Positions 34,280 through 42,237 of a stretch of DNA of 64,000 bases are shown piece after piece. Both the position numbers and the translations under genes were made by a program. Below the pieces are notes generated by a model. The model saw only the letters and a list, made by a program, of their open reading frames with translations. It made no database searches and had not been told where the DNA came from. Location: contig CAAETY010000066.1 in assembly GCA_900759105.1 (NCBI GenBank), positions 1 to 64,000 on the forward strand, given 5' to 3'. Position 1 is the stretch's first letter. Each line of letters opens with the position of its first letter. Origin of the DNA: Peptococcaceae bacterium. Its GTDB lineage: Bacteria; Bacillota; Peptococcia; Peptococcales; Peptococcaceae.

Positions 34280-34612
34280 ATGGGATTAATAAAAGAAATT
34301 GCATTGTTTGCAGGTGGCACACTCTTTGGGAGTGCCGGCTTTAAGCTTTTAACCAGCAGAGATGCCAAGAAAGCCTATGTGCATGCAACTGCTGCCGGGC
34401 TCCGTGTCAAGGATAGCGTGATGGCAACAGTGGAAGAGGTTCAAGAAAATGCTGATGACATCCTTGCCTCCGCGAAGGATTTAAACTTGGAACGTGAAAT
34501 GCGCGAAGAAGCAGAACGCGAAGCTGCTGAAATTCGCGATGCAGAAGAAGCTGCCGCAGCTGAAGAGGAAGCAACTGAAACCGAAGAAGTGCAAGATGAC
34601 ACCAACGAATAA
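34280..34612 (+). CDS. YtxH/DUF6110-like small protein
   Basis: A 110-residue protein with a glycine-rich hydrophobic N-terminal segment (about 5-25, IALFAGGTLFGSAGFKLL), then a long charged helix ending in an alanine/glutamate-rich tail (residues 75-110). This resembles DUF6110/YtxH-type proteins that accompany heavy-metal ATPases in Clostridia. The tail is low complexity and very acidic, so it could buffer metal ions; that is inference. A terminator-like hairpin follows before the ATPase gene. Confidence 0.75.
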   Translation: MGLIKEIALFAGGTLFGSAGFKLLTSRDAKKAYVHATAAGLRVKDSVMATVEEVQENADDILASAKDLNLEREMREEAEREAAEIRDAEEAAAAEEEATETEEVQDDTNE

Positions 34613-34650
34613 ATACGACCACCCATCATCGGCCGTGTCCCGATGCACCG

Positions 34651-34676
34651 AGAGCCGTAGAAACGGCTCTTTTTTT
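34651..34676 (+). terminator. Intra-operon terminator between the DUF6110-like gene and the ATPase
   Basis: Perfect 8-bp stem AGAGCCGT / ACGGCTCT, AGAA loop and seven T. It ends 26 bases before the ATPase start, so the small proteins should be made in excess over the transporter. Confidence 0.85.
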
Positions 34677-34701
34677 ATAGGAATTTCGGAGGAATGATGC
34701 T

Positions 34702-36807
34702 ATGAAGGCAACTATTTTACATGAAAGCAATGGACGAATACGCTTTCGTCCATCTATTAAAAAAATGACCCTACAGGATGCGGATATCCTTGAAGCATGG
34801 TTCACCCAGCAACCATGGTGTGTAGATGTTAAGGTTCATGAACGCACCGGTACAGTAACTCTGCATTATCAAGGACCGCGTCAAAATATACTTACTGCCA
34901 TTTCCGGTTTTTCACTGTGTAACCTGCCGATAGAAATCCCTCAGCACAGCACACGCGCACTCAATCGCGATTTCAAAGAAAAATTGGTGACCAAGGTTTT
35001 GGTAAAGGCAGGCTGCACCCTGTTTATGCCACGTCCCTTGTGTGCATTGCGCATGGTGCGCCACATGATACCTTTTATGAAACGTGGCTGGCAATGTCTG
35101 CGTCACCGTGAACTCAAGGTTGAACTGCTGGACGCTCTCTCCATTGGAATCTCTGCTGTCCGTGGTGATTTTCGCACCGCCGGCACAGTCATGTTTCTCT
35201 TGGAGGTAGGGGAGCTTCTCGAGGAATGGACGCGCAAAAAATCTGTCGCCGACTTGGCACAATCCATGTCCCTCAACGTTGATCGCATTTGGTTGCGCCA
35301 ATCTGACGGCATGGATGTATTGACTCCTGTTTCTCAAGTGCAACTTGGAGACCATGTGGTTATTCGAACCGGCAGCGTGATTCCGCTTGACGGTATCGTT
35401 CTGGAAGGTGAAGCGACCGTTAACCAAGCCTCCCTCACCGGTGAATCCATTCCGGTCGCAAAACATCCGGATAGTATTGTCTATGCCGGAACTGTCGTAG
35501 AAGAAGGCGAGTGCGTTGTGAAAGTTCGCTGCACCGCAGGCCAAAGCCGCTACGAACAAATCGTCACCATGATTGAGCAGTCCGAACAGCTCAAATCAGC
35601 CAGCGAGCACAAAGCCGCTAATTTAGCCGATAAGCTCGTACCTTATACCTTTGCTGGCAGCTTGCTCAGCCTGCTCCTCACCCGCAATACCAGCCGTGCA
35701 TTGTCTATTTTGATGGTCGACTTCTCCTGTGCCCTCAAACTCTCCATCCCACTGGCAGTGCTCTCTGCCATGCGTGAAGCAAGCAAGGCACACATGACCG
35801 TTAAAGGTGGCAAATTCTTAGAAGCCGTCGCCGAAGCCGATACCATTGTCTTTGATAAAACCGGAACCTTGACCTATGCTTGTCCTCAAGTGGTTGATAT
35901 TGTGCCATTTGCCGGCAATGATGCCACCGAAATGCTTCGATTGGCCGCTTGCCTTGAAGAGCATTTTCCACATTCCATGGCCAATGCAGTCGTTAATGAA
36001 TCCAACAAACGTGGGCTGGCTCACGAAGAATACCATTCTAAAGTCGATTATCTTGTGGCGCATGGCATTGCCAGCACCATAGATAACAAACGTGTCCTCA
36101 TTGGTAGCAGTCACTTTATTTTCGAAGACGAGCATGGCATCATTTTGCCGGAAGATCAAGCAAAATTCGATGCACTGCCATCGCAATACTCGCACCTGTA
36201 TCTCACCATCGGTGGCGTACTTTCCGCAGTCATCTGCATCTTCGATCCTTTACGAGAAGAAGCCACTGCCGTTCTTGCCACCCTGCACGAATTAGGCATT
36301 CGTCAAACCGTCATGCTCACCGGCGACAGTGACCGCACCGCCAAGGCCATCGCTGCCGAAGTTGGCGTTGATACCTATCATGCCGGCATGCTTCCGGAAG
36401 AAAAAGCTCGCTTTGTCGCCGACCTTCGCAAGCAAGGTCATACGGTACTCATGATAGGCGATGGCATCAACGATTCACCGGCGCTTTCCGAAGCTGACGC
36501 CGGCATCGCCATTAGCGACGGTGCTGCCATTGCGCGTGAAATTGCCGATATTACCATCTCCGCCAACACACTTTGGGAAGTGATATCGCTCTTGGAAATA
36601 TCCCGTGGATTACAAAAACGCATCAAATCCAATTATCGTTTTGTCATTGGCTTTAACGGCACCCTCATCACCTTGGGCGCTACAGGCTTACTGACACCGG
36701 CAACCTCTGCCACCCTGCATAATCTCTCAACCCTTGGCGTGAGCCTTCGTAGCATGAGCCCACTCCCTCGTAAGGGCGCACATGCATTCCCTGCTTGTGC
36801 ACGCTAG
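34702..36807 (+). CDS. P1B-type heavy-metal translocating ATPase
   Basis: A 701-residue ATPase. Residues 1-70 are an HMA-like fold without any CxxC. The actuator motif is TGES (246-249), the phosphorylated Asp is 385 in DKTGTLT, and GDGINDSPAL marks the hinge near residue 590. The transmembrane metal site, CPC or similar in most P1B pumps, reads FSCALKLS (Ser342-Cys343-Ala344), a pattern I associate with DUF6110-linked ATPases of unassigned metal. Hydrophobic segments before the actuator domain look short. GGAGG lies nine bases before the ATG. It probably exports a transition metal; which one is unknown. Confidence 0.88.
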   Translation: MKATILHESNGRIRFRPSIKKMTLQDADILEAWFTQQPWCVDVKVHERTGTVTLHYQGPRQNILTAISGFSLCNLPIEIPQHSTRALNRDFKEKLVTKVLVKAGCTLFMPRPLCALRMVRHMIPFMKRGWQCLRHRELKVELLDALSIGISAVRGDFRTAGTVMFLLEVGELLEEWTRKKSVADLAQSMSLNVDRIWLRQSDGMDVLTPVSQVQLGDHVVIRTGSVIPLDGIVLEGEATVNQASLTGESIPVAKHPDSIVYAGTVVEEGECVVKVRCTAGQSRYEQIVTMIEQSEQLKSASEHKAANLADKLVPYTFAGSLLSLLLTRNTSRALSILMVDFSCALKLSIPLAVLSAMREASKAHMTVKGGKFLEAVAEADTIVFDKTGTLTYACPQVVDIVPFAGNDATEMLRLAACLEEHFPHSMANAVVNESNKRGLAHEEYHSKVDYLVAHGIASTIDNKRVLIGSSHFIFEDEHGIILPEDQAKFDALPSQYSHLYLTIGGVLSAVICIFDPLREEATAVLATLHELGIRQTVMLTGDSDRTAKAIAAEVGVDTYHAGMLPEEKARFVADLRKQGHTVLMIGDGINDSPALSEADAGIAISDGAAIAREIADITISANTLWEVISLLEISRGLQKRIKSNYRFVIGFNGTLITLGATGLLTPATSATLHNLSTLGVSLRSMSPLPRKGAHAFPACAR

Positions 36808-36814
36808 CCTTCCT

Positions 36815-36850
36815 CCCGCCGTCCTCCCACACCTGACGGCGGGTATTTTT
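36815..36850 (+). terminator. Terminator of the metal ATPase operon
   Basis: Perfect 8-bp stem CCCGCCGT / ACGGCGGG with a 13-base loop, followed by TATTTTT, just after the ATPase stop codon. Confidence 0.9.
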
Positions 36851-36866
36851 ATGCCAATTTTACCAT

Positions 36867-36907
36867 CAAAAAACGCCGTTTCCCCCACCGGTGTGGAAAA
36901 CGACGTT
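36867..36907 (-). terminator. Terminator of the minus-strand membrane-protein operon
   Basis: Minus-strand stem AACGTCGTTTTCC / GGGAAACGGCGTT with mismatches and inner CACC/GGTG, followed by six T. It converges with the ATPase terminator. Confidence 0.85.
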
Positions 36908-36969
36908 CGCATCACTTATTCTTCTCTTTTTCTAATGAGGCACGCCCTGCCTCCGGCTTGTTGGACAAT

Positions 36970-37197
36970 TCATTGCGGTTTCTGACGTTCACTTCCCAAC
37001 GAAAGTCCTGCCAATATTGCCGATAGATAGGTCACCAGCCCCATATTCGCATAGATGACAAGCATCGTTTCACCCATACTACTCACAACCGCTCCTCCCA
37101 AAATAGGGACTATTAAATGAACAATCATCATCACCAGAAACACCGTCACAAAAATCTTCGTCGTTTCTGCCTTTTTTGAAAGCCAATCCCACAACAA
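36970..37197 (-). CDS. Small two-span membrane protein (possible second half of a frameshifted gene)
   Basis: An open frame of 75 codons with two hydrophobic segments (about 14-37 and 45-66) and a short polar tail. It lacks a clear start: the frame opens at a TTG (37197) inside the previous gene, with no convincing ribosome-binding site. It overlaps that gene by 52 bases in the -1 frame, and an A6 run (CAAAAAAGG) lies in the overlap. It may be the second half of one four-span protein made by frameshifting, a translationally coupled separate gene, or a frameshift mutation. No family recognised. Confidence 0.5.
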   Translation of the reverse strand: MLWDWLSKKAETTKIFVTVFLVMMIVHLIVPILGGAVVSSMGETMLVIYANMGLVTYLSAILAGLSLGSERQKPQ

Positions 37198-37364
37198 TAG
37201 CCAACAAGCAAAATGAGTATGGCAAGCATCGCCACCTTGACACTATAAGCGCTGATGGGTGCAATCATAAAAGTACGCAACAACGTCCAATCATTCATCG
37301 CTGCATTCAACCAACAAGCAACGCCACTCAATACAAGGGCAAGAATATATTTCATTGCTTTCAT
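37146..37364 (-). CDS. Small two-span membrane protein
   Basis: A 72-residue protein (MKAMKYILALVL...) with two hydrophobic segments (about 5-22 and 43-61) and a very basic C-terminus (QKRQKRRRF). The ATG at 37364 follows GGAGCC; a six-codon longer frame is less likely. It starts 20 bases after the secreted-protein gene 37385-38332 and overlaps the next membrane-protein frame, so the three form one operon. Function unknown. Confidence 0.6.
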   Translation of the reverse strand: MKAMKYILALVLSGVACWLNAAMNDWTLLRTFMIAPISAYSVKVAMLAILILLVGYCCGIGFQKRQKRRRFL

Positions 37365-37384
37365 AACAGTGGCTCCTATCACTA

Positions 37385-38332
37385 TTACACATTCACGACA
37401 TGATGTTCTCCATCCGGACTAACAGCGATCAATTTGTGATTTTGCATATGCAAGGTACACTGATTAATATCAAAATCCACTTGTATGGTTTTAATTTCTT
37501 TATCTGTTTTTATCTCGGTTAAAATAAGCTGCTTTGGATCCAATTCGGCACTATCAAAAAAACCTGCATCGGTTCCTTGTGTGTGATATAAGACATCATC
37601 CTCAACAACATAGGATGAACTCATATTGATTTCACCGATATATGTTGCATGCTTGCCATCAATTTTGTAAATAATACCAAAATTGTTTGGTGATTCAGTA
37701 CCTAGAAGTCCCACGTATATATCCTTACCAATCTGTTTAACGGGAATGTCCTTAAATTCAATAGGATTGCCATTAATAGTGGTTCCATCTAATGGAGTCT
37801 CTTCTAATGAAGTAGGTTCCGGCATTTTTATAACGGTTTCCCGCTGACCTTCAATACGAATCAGTTTCCCGTCCTTTACCTCATAGGTTTGCTTAAACCC
37901 TTTCTCCGGATATACGCTAATCACTTTTTCCTGTGAATCCCATTCGGCAGTACCATATAGCGTATCAAAATCGTTCACACTGACATAACAGCGACCGTCT
38001 TGCACTGTCAAAGATTCACATGGCGTATTCTTTGCATCCACTTTCACGGTTTTCTTTTTAATATCTATGGATGCAATAGGTGCTTTTTCCATATCGAAAA
38101 TTTCAACCAGACCGTCTTTTTGCCACTTGGTATCATACCCTAAACTATTGTTTACTATACGCAACGGCACCATCATTTGTTGATGGTGATCCACAAAAGG
38201 CTGCCCCAGCCCATCTGCACACACAATCGTATCACCATTAACCCGTAAAGCAACTGCATTTGTATCTGCAGCTTGTGCCGCTAACGGCATCGCCATTGCC
38301 AGTAACAAACAACACACAGTTATCCTTTTCAT
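37385..38332 (-). CDS. Secreted stalk-domain protein, putative LytTR target
   Basis: A 315-residue exported protein. A signal peptide (1-21, ending in AQAA) is followed by a copper-amine-oxidase-N-like domain (about 25-140; DHHQQMMVPLRIVNNSLGYD and later repeats). This domain binds no copper by itself and is a common stalk module in Bacillota surface proteins. The C-terminal half (about 150-315) is beta-rich and unrecognised. A GGAGAA box precedes the ATG. Its promoter carries the same pair of LytTR-type repeats as the 38629-39195 gene, so it is probably switched on by the response regulator encoded at 40675-41385. Confidence 0.75.
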   Translation of the reverse strand: MKRITVCCLLLAMAMPLAAQAADTNAVALRVNGDTIVCADGLGQPFVDHHQQMMVPLRIVNNSLGYDTKWQKDGLVEIFDMEKAPIASIDIKKKTVKVDAKNTPCESLTVQDGRCYVSVNDFDTLYGTAEWDSQEKVISVYPEKGFKQTYEVKDGKLIRIEGQRETVIKMPEPTSLEETPLDGTTINGNPIEFKDIPVKQIGKDIYVGLLGTESPNNFGIIYKIDGKHATYIGEINMSSSYVVEDDVLYHTQGTDAGFFDSAELDPKQLILTEIKTDKEIKTIQVDFDINQCTLHMQNHKLIAVSPDGEHHVVNV

Positions 38333-38395
38333 AGTTATTCTCCATACCTTTTGATTTTAAACAGTCTATTATTGTTCAGATTTTTCTTTTTTTTA

Positions 38396-38423
38396 ATTTT
38401 AACATAAATTGCAATTTTTTCAA
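38396..38423 (-). promoter_or_regulatory. Promoter of the 37385-38332 gene
   Basis: Minus strand: -35 TTGAAA (38418-38423), 16-base spacer, -10 TAAAAT (38396-38401). The short spacer fits an activator-dependent promoter. Confidence 0.6.
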
Positions 38424-38431
38424 TATATGAA

Positions 38432-38460
38432 GGTCAAACGACATTCTAAAAGGGACAAAC
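38432..38460 (-). promoter_or_regulatory. LytTR-type direct repeats, copy 1
   Basis: Minus strand: GTTTGTCC (38453-38460) and GTTTGACC (38432-38439), 21 bases apart start to start, eight bases upstream of the -35. One box about every two helix turns is the arrangement used by LytTR dimers. Confidence 0.6.
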
Positions 38461-38464
38461 AACC

Positions 38465-38506
38465 AAAAAAAGAAGGCACCCACTCCTTCACGGATGTGTA
38501 CCTTCT
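38465..38506 (-). terminator. Terminator of the 38629-39195 gene
   Basis: Minus-strand stem GAAGGTACACA / GTGGGTGCCTTC (imperfect) followed by seven T. About 120 bases of 3' untranslated sequence, including a small hairpin AAATGACA / TGTCATTT (38578-38597), separate it from the stop codon. Confidence 0.85.
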
Positions 38507-38628
38507 CTTGTCTGAGCATAAAGCTCTACATTATATGCCCTGCAATTCCCAATCATCGTGCCTTTATATTTTCCCTCAAATGACAGACTTGTCATTTTAT
38601 CTTATAAACGCTCGAGATGCTTACTTAA

Positions 38629-39195
38629 TTATTGCATACACATGTCTACCAAATATGGCTGAACCTGTTCGCGAAAATCGTCTACGGTCATATAGTCTTT
38701 GCCGTTACTGTGTAACATTTTGATATCAATGCTTTCACCGTTGGCAATAAAATGCCCATTCAAATCAAAATAATATTTGAGATTTCCTTTATTGGCATTG
38801 TAGCGATGCATTAAGGTGGTAATATCCACCCCCTTGAAATACTTTTCACTGCCCATATCGCCATTCCAGTTATGAACCTGATCCTTTACATAGACAAAGG
38901 TCGGTTGGTCGATGTTAATTCCTTGTGGCAGGCCTCCGCCGATTTCCATGGTATGAGTACCCTTTGGCACAAAATCAATGCCCATATTGGTAAGACCGGA
39001 TAACTCACGAAGCTGTACATAGGTATGCCCATCATAGGTGATTGCATTGTTAATCTTCACAGGTGCACCGTTTACATAAGTTGGAAAAGTAAGCGGTTGA
39101 ATCGGAGAAGCCTCCGCAGCCCCAACTGGTGCCACGGCTCCCAAACCTACCACTGCCGCCAATGCAATTGCCATTATTCTTTTCTTGATAGTCAT
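38629..39195 (-). CDS. Secreted stalk-domain protein, putative LytTR target
   Basis: A 188-residue exported protein with a signal peptide (1-27, ending in GAAEA) and a copper-amine-oxidase-N-like segment (NGAPVKINNAITYDGHTYVQ, then LRELS). The rest, rich in Asp, Asn and aromatic residues, is unrecognised. The ATG follows AAAAGGAGC. Promoter layout is the same as for 37385-38332: two LytTR-type boxes, an eight-base gap, then -35. It lies directly downstream of the kinase gene of the two-component system but is separated from it by a terminator and its own promoter. Confidence 0.75.
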   Translation of the reverse strand: MTIKKRIMAIALAAVVGLGAVAPVGAAEASPIQPLTFPTYVNGAPVKINNAITYDGHTYVQLRELSGLTNMGIDFVPKGTHTMEIGGGLPQGINIDQPTFVYVKDQVHNWNGDMGSEKYFKGVDITTLMHRYNANKGNLKYYFDLNGHFIANGESIDIKMLHSNGKDYMTVDDFREQVQPYLVDMCMQ

Positions 39196-39255
39196 ACTAA
39201 TCGCTCCTTTTCTTTTAAATATTCACTCATCCTTTAACATCTCTTTCTTACCTGC

Positions 39256-39283
39256 ATTCTAACAAATATAACATTTTTTACAA
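39256..39283 (-). promoter_or_regulatory. Promoter of the 38629-39195 gene
   Basis: Minus strand: -35 TTGTAA (39278-39283), 16-base spacer, -10 TAGAAT (39256-39261). Confidence 0.6.
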
Positions 39284-39291
39284 TGCATGAA

Positions 39292-39320
39292 GGACGAACG
39301 GCATTCTAACAAGGACAAAC
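39292..39320 (-). promoter_or_regulatory. LytTR-type direct repeats, copy 2
   Basis: Minus strand: GTTTGTCC (39313-39320) and GTTCGTCC (39292-39299), 21 bases apart, eight bases upstream of the -35. Spacing is identical to copy 1, and the sequence between the boxes is also largely conserved. Confidence 0.6.
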
Positions 39321-39323
39321 AAC

Positions 39324-39370
39324 CAAAAACCCACCCACTATTGGCAGGTTTTGCCACAGTGGATGGGTTT
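39324..39370 (-). terminator. Terminator of the response regulator-kinase operon
   Basis: Minus-strand stem AAACCCATCCACT / AGTGGGTGGGTT (one mismatch) with an inner GGCAAAACCTGCC fold, followed by TTTTT, a few bases after the kinase stop codon. Confidence 0.85.
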
Positions 39371-39376
39371 GATACG

Positions 39377-40675
39377 TTATTTTCCATACACAACAAATTT
39401 CATTGAAAATAGTCCGTCTTTATAATCTATCACCGGCTCACTATCATATTTCTCCAAAGATTCTTTGAGGTTCACCAAACCAAAGCCATGATTTTTCTTG
39501 TCAGACTTGGAGGTAATGGAAAAATCTTTGGAAGAGTTTATTGGTGCGGTATTGGTAAGGTGACAAAGGAGCTTGCCTTCTCTCTGAACCAAAACCAAGC
39601 TAATCTTTTTCTCACCCTGTGTAATGCGATCACAAGCTTCGATGGCGTTATCCAAGGCATTGCCAAAAATCACGCACACATCCACCGGTTCCAGTGGCAG
39701 GCGGTTAGAAATTTGCACCTCCATGTCAACGGTAATGCCTTTACTTTCTGCCAAAGCTTTTTTGGTGCTAAGAATGGCATCCAAGGCGCTGTTTCCGGTT
39801 CGAATCCTCGAACTAGGCGTTTGCAGGTTCTGTAATAATGAGGCGACATAGGCCTCACCGCCTGCGATGTCGCCCTCATGGAAATAGCCTTGGATAGCCA
39901 CGAGCTGATTGTTCATATCGTGCCTAACACGACGCAATTCTTCCTGTTTGAGCAGGATTTCATCCAAGTGCTTGACTTGGGATTTAAGATGGCGCTCATA
40001 CTGCTCTCGTCTACGAAGCTGTGCGCTTTGCTCGGCTTGCCTTTCATACAAATAGAGCACCAAAACGGTACAAAATGTCATCCCGACTGCACTCACTGTT
40101 GCAAAGGTATTATAATAGGTATTGTTTAATTCATAGCCCATGCGAAAAATAAAAAACATTACCATCGAAGCAATGCCAAAAAGCACCGTATAGATTATCC
40201 AATAGGCAGTATTAAGATGAATCCGATGCATACGGCGCTTCACACGAATCCCGTTACAAACAGCCAAGGCAGTAAACTTAGACAATAATATACCAACAAA
40301 ACGGTACACCGGCACCGTCACAATGTCAGTAACCGAACAAACCAATATGCTGGCCATAATATTCATCACCGCAACTTCCGAAACACCACTAATGATTGTT
40401 TCAATAAATAATGCAAAGACTTTAACTAGAAAAGAGCCTTCATAGCTGACAACAGCTATTATCATAGCCAATAATAAAATGAGGATAAAGTTTTTGAAGG
40501 TATACAAAAACAAATGGTTGCTCAACATAATCAGGCAACCGAGCACAACAACCCCTAATACATAGCGCCACACGCCCCAACCGGGGCGGCGATCGAGGAA
40601 GGCTTCAAATATTAGGAAAAACATCAAGGCTTCCATAAACGGCATCAGGGTTTCAACAATCTCAAAAGCCAGCAT
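39377..40675 (-). CDS. AgrC-like sensor histidine kinase
   Basis: A 432-residue membrane kinase. About six hydrophobic segments occupy residues 1-205. A coiled-coil linker leads to the H-box with the phosphorylated His in RRVRHDMNNQLVAIQ (near 245). The GHKL ATPase domain follows, with N-box GNALDNAIEAC and a late GFGLVNLKESL loop. This is the AgrC/HPK10 layout that usually senses peptides. No agrB or agrD-like gene is visible here, so the signal is unknown. Its ATG overlaps the stop of the LytTR regulator (TGATG). Confidence 0.9.
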   Translation of the reverse strand: MLAFEIVETLMPFMEALMFFLIFEAFLDRRPGWGVWRYVLGVVVLGCLIMLSNHLFLYTFKNFILILLLAMIIAVVSYEGSFLVKVFALFIETIISGVSEVAVMNIMASILVCSVTDIVTVPVYRFVGILLSKFTALAVCNGIRVKRRMHRIHLNTAYWIIYTVLFGIASMVMFFIFRMGYELNNTYYNTFATVSAVGMTFCTVLVLYLYERQAEQSAQLRRREQYERHLKSQVKHLDEILLKQEELRRVRHDMNNQLVAIQGYFHEGDIAGGEAYVASLLQNLQTPSSRIRTGNSALDAILSTKKALAESKGITVDMEVQISNRLPLEPVDVCVIFGNALDNAIEACDRITQGEKKISLVLVQREGKLLCHLTNTAPINSSKDFSITSKSDKKNHGFGLVNLKESLEKYDSEPVIDYKDGLFSMKFVVYGK

Positions 40676-41385
40676 CAGCGAAACATCCTTTCCTCATAGT
40701 CCACCACCGCTTCCCTGAGGCCTTGCTTATAGGCGCGTCCGATGGGGAGCACCGTCTCACAATGGTGTAGCACGATATCTTGTCCGACGATTTTTTTGAT
40801 GTATCCCAAATTGACTAGAAAGCCCTTGTGGCAACGGTAAAACATCCCCGGTACCAAAGCCTTTTCAACTTCAGCAAAGGTCATATGCACCTGATGAACA
40901 CCGTCGGCGGTATAAAGAACCACCTTGTTGCGGCTTCCTTCACAATAGATGATGTCGGCACAATAAAGACGCACATAGTTTTTATTTTCATAAAAAGAAA
41001 AGGTGGCGTGTTTTTGGGTCAACACACGGTTGATTGCACGCATGGCATCGGCCATCTTTTCCGATTGCAAGGGCTTTTTCAAAAAGCGCAACGGATTGCA
41101 CTGAAAGCAGTCGATGGCATATTCTTCGTGGCTGGAGACAAAGACAATGCTCACGCGCTCGTCTATTTCTCGAATGGCGTTGGCGGTTTCGATGCCGTTC
41201 ATGCCGCCCATTTCCATATCAATAAAAAGCGCGTCAAAGCGGCTTCCTTGGATTTGATAGGCTCCTAACAGCGCTTCACCGCTCTCAAAAGCTTCTGTTT
41301 CAATGTGGTATTCTTTGTATGTGGCAAAGTAATCAGTGAGTATGTTTATATGTTGCTGTTCGTCATCACAAATGGCAAAACGCAC
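40675..41385 (-). CDS. LytTR-family response regulator
   Basis: A 236-residue regulator. The receiver domain has acidic pair Asp7-Asp8, phospho-acceptor Asp56 (LFIDMEMGGMNG) and a Lys in FLKKPL. The LytTR DNA-binding domain spans about 130-236 and ends in the usual GRAYKQGLREAV block. The GTG at 41385 has GGGAGG upstream; the longer ATG frame runs through the promoter. It forms a two-gene operon with the AgrC-like kinase. LytTR proteins bind pairs of 9-bp boxes about 21 bases apart, exactly the repeats seen before the two secreted-protein genes downstream. Confidence 0.92.
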   Translation of the reverse strand: MRFAICDDEQQHINILTDYFATYKEYHIETEAFESGEALLGAYQIQGSRFDALFIDMEMGGMNGIETANAIREIDERVSIVFVSSHEEYAIDCFQCNPLRFLKKPLQSEKMADAMRAINRVLTQKHATFSFYENKNYVRLYCADIIYCEGSRNKVVLYTADGVHQVHMTFAEVEKALVPGMFYRCHKGFLVNLGYIKKIVGQDIVLHHCETVLPIGRAYKQGLREAVVDYEERMFR

Positions 41386-41424
41386 GATGGATTCCCTCCC
41401 TTGAGTTCTCCAAGCAATAGCGTT

Positions 41425-41454
41425 ATTATAGCCCTTTCCGCTAGCGGTTATCAA
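41425..41454 (-). promoter_or_regulatory. Promoter of the response regulator operon, with palindrome in the spacer
   Basis: Minus strand: -35 TTGATA (41449-41454), 18-base spacer, -10 TATAAT (41425-41430). The spacer contains the perfect palindrome CCGCTAGCGG (41438-41447), a possible operator. Confidence 0.65.
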
Positions 41455-41471
41455 GGATTCCTTGGCAATAG

Positions 41472-41496
41472 AAAAACCTCCGAGCACCCTCGGAGG
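41472..41496 (-). terminator. Terminator of the Crp-DUF554 operon
   Basis: Perfect 8-bp minus-strand stem CCTCCGAG / CTCGGAGG with a GGTG loop followed by TTTTT. Confidence 0.9.
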
Positions 41497-41513
41497 CTGT
41501 ATTTGTTTATCTA

Positions 41514-42197
41514 TTACATCATCATTGTAAAGTAACCTATGATACCGGCAACGAATACGCTTGGTAAAAGGTTGGTGACGTTGATTTTTTTGATGCCTGC
41601 TACGGTAAGTCCGACACCAATAATGAGGACGCCGCCGACAGCGCTCATATAGGCGATAACTGCGTCCACAAGAATATATTGCATCATGCCTGCCAAGATG
41701 GCAATGCTGCCTTGAAAGCCCAATACGAGGATAGCAGAAAATGCAACGCCAATCCCCAAGGAGGAGCTCAATACCACTGCTGTAACAAAGTCCAAGATGG
41801 TTTTGATGAAGAGGATTTCGTTGTTGCCGCTCAAGCCTGCTTCAATTGCACCAACGATAGACATGGCGCCGACACAAAACAGCAAGCTCGCAGTCATAAA
41901 TGCATTGATGAAATTTTCATCTTTGATGCTAAAGCGGCTTTTTAGCCAATCACCCATTTGATTGAGGCGTTCTTCCAAATGACACAGCTCGCCAATCACA
42001 CCACCGATAACAATGCTCACAATAACAATCAAATCGTCATCTGCAGTCACAGCCATTTTTGCGCCGATAAGCATGGCTGCCATGCCCATCCCTTGCATGA
42101 GGGTAATATTCATGCGCTCATTAATGCCTTTGCCAAGGCCCATTCCTATCAAAGTGCCCAAAAGCACGCCCAATACGTCTACAGCTACACCAATCAC
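41514..42197 (-). CDS. DUF554 family membrane protein
   Basis: A 227-residue, very hydrophobic protein with about seven membrane spans and glycine-rich helices (VLLGTLIGMGLGKGI at the start), matching DUF554 over its full length. The function of the family is not established; a transport role is often suggested. The start is GTG at 42197 with AAAGGAGAGG; the longer ATG frame overlaps the end of the regulator gene. It follows the Crp/Fnr gene by 40 bases in one operon. Confidence 0.85.
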   Translation of the reverse strand: MIGVAVDVLGVLLGTLIGMGLGKGINERMNITLMQGMGMAAMLIGAKMAVTADDDLIVIVSIVIGGVIGELCHLEERLNQMGDWLKSRFSIKDENFINAFMTASLLFCVGAMSIVGAIEAGLSGNNEILFIKTILDFVTAVVLSSSLGIGVAFSAILVLGFQGSIAILAGMMQYILVDAVIAYMSAVGGVLIIGVGLTVAGIKKINVTNLLPSVFVAGIIGYFTMMM

Positions 42198-42237
42198 TGT
42201 TATCCTCTCCTTTTTCTTAACGGTGCTTTCGCACCTG

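Noticed and set aside
38333..39340. Mobile-element origin of the repeated promoter segment
   Set aside because: The similarity is limited to promoter boxes with fixed spacing to -35 and -10, with no inverted ends or target duplications; shared regulation explains it better.
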